DNA from: Falsiphaeobacter marinintestinus
GTDB taxonomy: Bacteria > Pseudomonadota > Alphaproteobacteria > Rhodobacterales > Rhodobacteraceae
DNA length: 64,000 nucleotides
NCBI RefSeq assembly: GCF_007923355.1
Contig: NZ_VOGO01000007.1
Coordinates: 241,260 to 305,259, forward strand
Direction of reading: 5' to 3'
Part shown: positions 61,470 through 64,000 of the stretch, one piece after another
Layout: the number at the start of each line of letters is the position of its first letter
Numbering within the stretch: the first letter of the stretch is position 1
Translations under genes and position numbers: made by a program
The notes under the pieces: generated by a model
Databases searched by the model: none
What the model saw: the letters and a program-made list of their open reading frames with translations, nothing else
What the model was told of the DNA's origin: nothing

Positions 61470-62099
61470 ATGACCGAACTGACCGACATTCACGGGATCG
61501 GGCCTGCCATGGCAAAGGCGCTTGAGGCCAATGGGTTTACCAGCGCCGAAAGCATTGCCGCCGCAAGCCCCGCCGAATTGTTGGCCGTTTCGGGCGTTGG
61601 GGCGGCAACCGCGCCCCGGTTGATTGCAGCAGCCAAGAAAATGGCTGCGCCTGCGGCACCTAAACCCAAAGCACAGCCCAAACCCAAAGCGCAGGCCAGA
61701 CCAAAGCCCAAAGCACAGCCCAAAGCGCAGGCCAGACCAAAGCCCAAAGCTGCAGCGAAACCCAAGCCCAAAGCGCCCGCCAAACCGAAACCGGTTGCCG
61801 AAGAGGTGAACGATGTTTTGACACGGGCAGCTGAACAGGCCGCCGAAGCGGAAGAAGCGTTGAAGGCGGCTGCGGCAAAGGCGATCAAAAAGGCCAAGGT
61901 CAAGGAAAAGGCCGCCAAGGCCAAGAAGAAGGCCAAAGAGTTGAGCGAAAAGTTCACCTCGGCGAAGAAGACTGCGAAGAAGAAGGCCGAGAAAGTCCTG
62001 GAAAAGGAAAAGGCCAAACTGTCCAAGAAAAAGGACAAGAAGGCTGGCAAGAAGGCTGACAAAAAGTCCGGCTCGGGCAAAAAGTCCAAGAAGAAGTGA
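61470..62099 (+). CDS. Helix-hairpin-helix protein with histone-H1-like Lys/Ala/Pro tail
   Basis: The ATG at 61470 follows GAGG; an ATG at 61452 is the alternative. The product has 209 residues. Residues 1-58 form a helix-hairpin-helix pair (LTDIHGIGPAMAKALEANGF and LLAVSGVGAATAPRLIAAA) of the non-specific DNA-binding type. Residues about 60-110 are repeats of PKAQ/PKPKA. The remainder is Lys/Ala-rich helix with almost only Lys, Ala, Glu and Ser, like bacterial H1 homologues. It is probably a nucleoid or chromatin-type protein. The tail is repeat-rich and prone to length change. Confidence 0.75.
   Translation: MTELTDIHGIGPAMAKALEANGFTSAESIAAASPAELLAVSGVGAATAPRLIAAAKKMAAPAAPKPKAQPKPKAQARPKPKAQPKAQARPKPKAAAKPKPKAPAKPKPVAEEVNDVLTRAAEQAAEAEEALKAAAAKAIKKAKVKEKAAKAKKKAKELSEKFTSAKKTAKKKAEKVLEKEKAKLSKKKDKKAGKKADKKSGSGKKSKKK
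61683..61750 (+). repeat. 32-bp direct repeat in the HhH protein tail
   Basis: The 32-bp unit beginning CCCAAAGCGCAGGCCAGACC occurs at 61683-61714 and again at 61719-61750 (period 36). It encodes the repeated PKAQARPKPKAQ segment. Confidence 0.85.
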
Positions 62100-62198
62100 C
62101 TGGACGCCCGCCTGTCGCGTACCTTGAGCGCAGCAGGTCGGCCCCGTTATAGGTCGTCAGCCGTCTCGTTTGGCCGTGACCCGAAGCAGGTCCAAAAG

Positions 62199-62227
62199 AA
62201 AAGCGCCCCGACCTGCGGGGCGCTTTT
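62199..62227. terminator. Bidirectional terminator between HhH gene and serS
   Basis: AAAAGCGCCCCG and CGGGGCGCTTTT form a perfect 12-bp stem with a five-base loop. T-runs on both strands make it suitable for both convergent genes. Confidence 0.9.
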
Positions 62228-62231
62228 GTGT

Positions 62232-63524
62232 TCAGATCAATGTGCCGTCTGCGCCAAGCGTTGTCTTCCCGCCCAGGTAAGGCGCCAGAACCTCGGGCAG
62301 GGTCACCGACCCGTCGGCGTTTTGCCCGTTCTCAAGGACCGCGATCAAACACCGACCAACGGCAAGGCCCGATCCATTCAGGGTGTGCACGAATTCCGGC
62401 TTGCCGCCGCCTTCGGGACGGAAGCGGGCATTCATGCGACGCGCCTGAAAGTCGCCGGTCGTCGATACGCTGGAAATTTCGCGATAGGCGTTCTGCCCCG
62501 GCAGCCAGGCTTCGATGTCAAAGGTCCGGCGTGCGCCGAAGCCCATATCACCGGTGCACAGGACAACCGTGCGATAGGGAATGCCAAGACGTTCAAGCAG
62601 ATCTTCGGCGCAGCGCAGCATCCGCTTTTGTTCATTGTCGCTGTCGTCGGGGTGCGTGACCGATACCATTTCGACCTTTTCGAACTGGTGCTGGCGCAAC
62701 ATGCCGGACGTGTCTTTGCCAGCGCTGCCTGCTTCGGACCGGAAACACAGCGTGTGTGCGGTCATCCGGATCGGCAGGGCAGTGGGTTCAAGAACGTCTC
62801 CGGCAACCGAATACGTCAGCGGAACTTCTGACGTGGGGACCAGCCACCAGCCATTTGTGGTCTGATAGCTGTCTTCGCCGAACTTGGGCAGTTTGTCGGT
62901 GCCATACATCGCTTCATCGCGCACCAGAACCGGGGTCTGTGTTTCGGTCAGCCCGTTTTCGTCGACATGGGTGTCGATCATGAACTGGGCCAGAGCGCGG
63001 TGAATACGGGCCACCGCCCCGCGTAGGATGACAAAGCGCGATCCCGAGATCTTGGCAGCCGTCTGGAAATCCATGCCGGGGATAACGCCGGGGATGTCGA
63101 AATGCTCTTTGGCATCGAAGTCGAGCGTCGCGGGTGTCCCCCAGCGGGTCACTTCGACATTGTCCTCTTCATCCGCGCCGTCCGGAACATCGTCCGCCGG
63201 AAGGTTGGGGATGCGCGCCAGCATGTCGGTCAGCTTTGCATCAAGGTCCTTGGCTTCGGTCTGCATCAGCGCAACCTGTGCCTTTTTGTCGGCCACTTCA
63301 GCACGCAAACGGTCGAATGCGTCAGTGTCGCCTTGTGCCTTGGCTGCGCCAATCGCCTTGGCCGCCTTATTCTGGTCTGCCTGTGCGGTTTCGGCTTCCA
63401 GGATCTTGGCCCGGCGCGCCTCATCTACCGATAACAGGTCAGACGACATCGGAGCATCGCCTCGGCGGGCAAGGGCTGCGTCGAACGCATCGGGGTTGTC
63501 ACGGATCCAGCGGATATCATGCAT
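62232..63524 (-). CDS. serS: Seryl-tRNA synthetase
   Basis: The 430-residue product charges tRNA-Ser. It has an N-terminal antiparallel coiled coil (about 30-105, rich in Ala, Lys, Glu and Asp) and a class II core. Motif 2 is [21 protein letters not shown], and motif 3 is [17 protein letters not shown]. The TSEVPLT serine-site loop is also present. The sequence ends with a shared terminator. The start ATG at 63524 is preceded by AGGACAGG on the minus strand. Confidence 0.96.
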   Translation of the reverse strand: MHDIRWIRDNPDAFDAALARRGDAPMSSDLLSVDEARRAKILEAETAQADQNKAAKAIGAAKAQGDTDAFDRLRAEVADKKAQVALMQTEAKDLDAKLTDMLARIPNLPADDVPDGADEEDNVEVTRWGTPATLDFDAKEHFDIPGVIPGMDFQTAAKISGSRFVILRGAVARIHRALAQFMIDTHVDENGLTETQTPVLVRDEAMYGTDKLPKFGEDSYQTTNGWWLVPTSEVPLTYSVAGDVLEPTALPIRMTAHTLCFRSEAGSAGKDTSGMLRQHQFEKVEMVSVTHPDDSDNEQKRMLRCAEDLLERLGIPYRTVVLCTGDMGFGARRTFDIEAWLPGQNAYREISSVSTTGDFQARRMNARFRPEGGGKPEFVHTLNGSGLAVGRCLIAVLENGQNADGSVTLPEVLAPYLGGKTTLGADGTLI

Positions 63525-64000
63525 GGGGCCTGTCCTTGGTGATTCAAACTGGCCGCGTTATGCCCGATGCGCGTGCCAAGGGCTAGCGTCACCCGTTATC
63601 AGTGTCGGGCAGGGCAGGGGGGCTACCCCATATCAAAGGGCGGCAGGTGCGAGCACCAGTAGGTGTATATAGTAAGATGGCCCTCGATTGGCGGAGATCG
63701 TGATGGCCCCCGACTCGATCCAGCCAAAAACGGGGGGGCAAACGACGATTCTGATCCGGATTCGGGTCGGGGATGGTGCGATTACAGGGGTGATTCCGGT
63801 GATTCCGAGGGGTGAGTCAGGCGTTTCAACGTCGACAGACCGCCAAAATCGGGTCGAAGGCAAATGAATCAGCAGTCGAAACGCCTTAAAAATATACCCT
63901 TTCAGAGGTTCGTGAAGTTTTCTTGTCGTTTCTTGTAAAAAGCGCTTGCGGGTATTTGGGTTAAACCTTAGAACCCACTTCACCGGCGGCGCTGAGGCGC
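63525..64000. other. Non-coding end of window, possible rRNA-operon leader
   Basis: No frame here has a convincing start, codon pattern or ribosome site. The left part is the upstream region of serS on the minus strand. The right part is AT-rich (63875-63945), then changes to GC-rich sequence, as often seen before rRNA operons. The region ends at the window border. Confidence 0.5.
63946..63974 (+). promoter_or_regulatory. Candidate rRNA-type promoter
   Basis: TTGCGG (63946-63951) and TTAGAA (63968-63973) are spaced by 16 bp and preceded by an AT-rich UP-like stretch (TTCTTGTAAAAAGCG). The downstream GGCGGCGCTGAGGCGC resembles Rhodobacterales rRNA leader sequences from memory. The rRNA genes would lie beyond the window. 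Confidence 0.4.

Noticed and set aside
61660..62089. Low-complexity frames opposite and beside the HhH protein tail
   Set aside because: They arise from the Lys/Ala/Pro codon repeats, which leave all frames open; only the plus-strand frame with the HhH domain has a start and a fold.
63633..63983. A 116-codon minus-strand frame upstream of serS
   Set aside because: There is no ribosome site and the composition is mixed. It overlaps the probable rRNA promoter region and is more likely non-coding.
1..64000. Search by eye for CRISPR arrays, IS elements, tRNA genes and prophage genes
   Set aside because: No regular spaced repeats, transposase, integrase, phage structural genes or tRNA-like TpsiC stretches were recognised. 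A short tRNA or ncRNA could still have been missed.

Overview
The window comes from an alphaproteobacterium of the order Rhodobacterales, most likely the marine Roseobacter group. The evidence is gene content: soxBDAG sarcosine oxidase, NarR/NarK/NarGHJI nitrate respiration with NnrS/NnrU, a polyamine ABC transporter with an acetylpolyamine deacetylase, ccmI-ruvX-DUF1289, and an exosortase E/VPEID-CTERM pair. No tRNA, IS element, prophage or CRISPR array was recognised. Genes are densely packed, with many 4-bp ATGA overlaps.

Region 1 (1-5669) is the end of an alternative F-type ATPase operon of the N-ATPase type, in the order atpD-C-Q-R-B-E-F-A-G; atpD is cut by the window edge. The c subunit has a carboxylate in each helix.

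Region 2 (5794-23849) is a nitrate-respiration and nitric-oxide-defence island. DUF6522 and an NsrR-type Rrf2 repressor lie opposite a truncated haemoglobin, a 37-codon ORF, nnrS and nnrU. The Crp/Fnr regulator narR is divergent from a long operon, narK1-narK2-narGHJI-parvulin-hemerythrin-carbonic anhydrase-moeA-DUF2478. FNR-type boxes lie between narR and narK1, and GC-rich stem-loops flank narK2.

Region 3 (23973-28971, minus strand) is a polyamine cassette: ATPase, two permeases, binding protein and acetylpolyamine amidohydrolase, with a palindromic operator candidate upstream.

Region 4 (29237-33931) holds dusA, a TSUP exporter overlapping a PhyH-like dioxygenase, and the overlapping ccmI-ruvX-DUF1289 operon. 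Region 5 (34111-39954) is soxB-D-A-G, with soxB separated from soxD by a TfoX-like gene and an opposite-strand small membrane protein. Region 6 (39955-42588) has two small degenerate Cys-containing secreted-protein genes, a FkbM methyltransferase, and Fe-type superoxide dismutase with a strong terminator.

Region 7 (42646-51126) holds envelope and export genes: an RTX-type M10 metalloprotease, a LOG protein, a LysM protein with a long Pro/Glu spacer, an Atm1-type ABC exporter, and exosortase E fused to a CPBP protease facing its small VPEID-CTERM substrate. Region 8 (51359-56512) is a two-gene RND efflux operon with a TetR-like palindrome. Region 9 (56662-63524) is mostly core genes: YfgM-like, bamB, der, a fatty-acid desaturase, a HhH protein with a histone-H1-like tail, and serS. 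The last 476 bp appear non-coding and may contain an rRNA-type promoter running out of the window.

The most interesting items are the exosortase E/VPEID-CTERM pair, the accessory tail of the nar operon, the stem-loops around narK2, and the small unrecognised genes.
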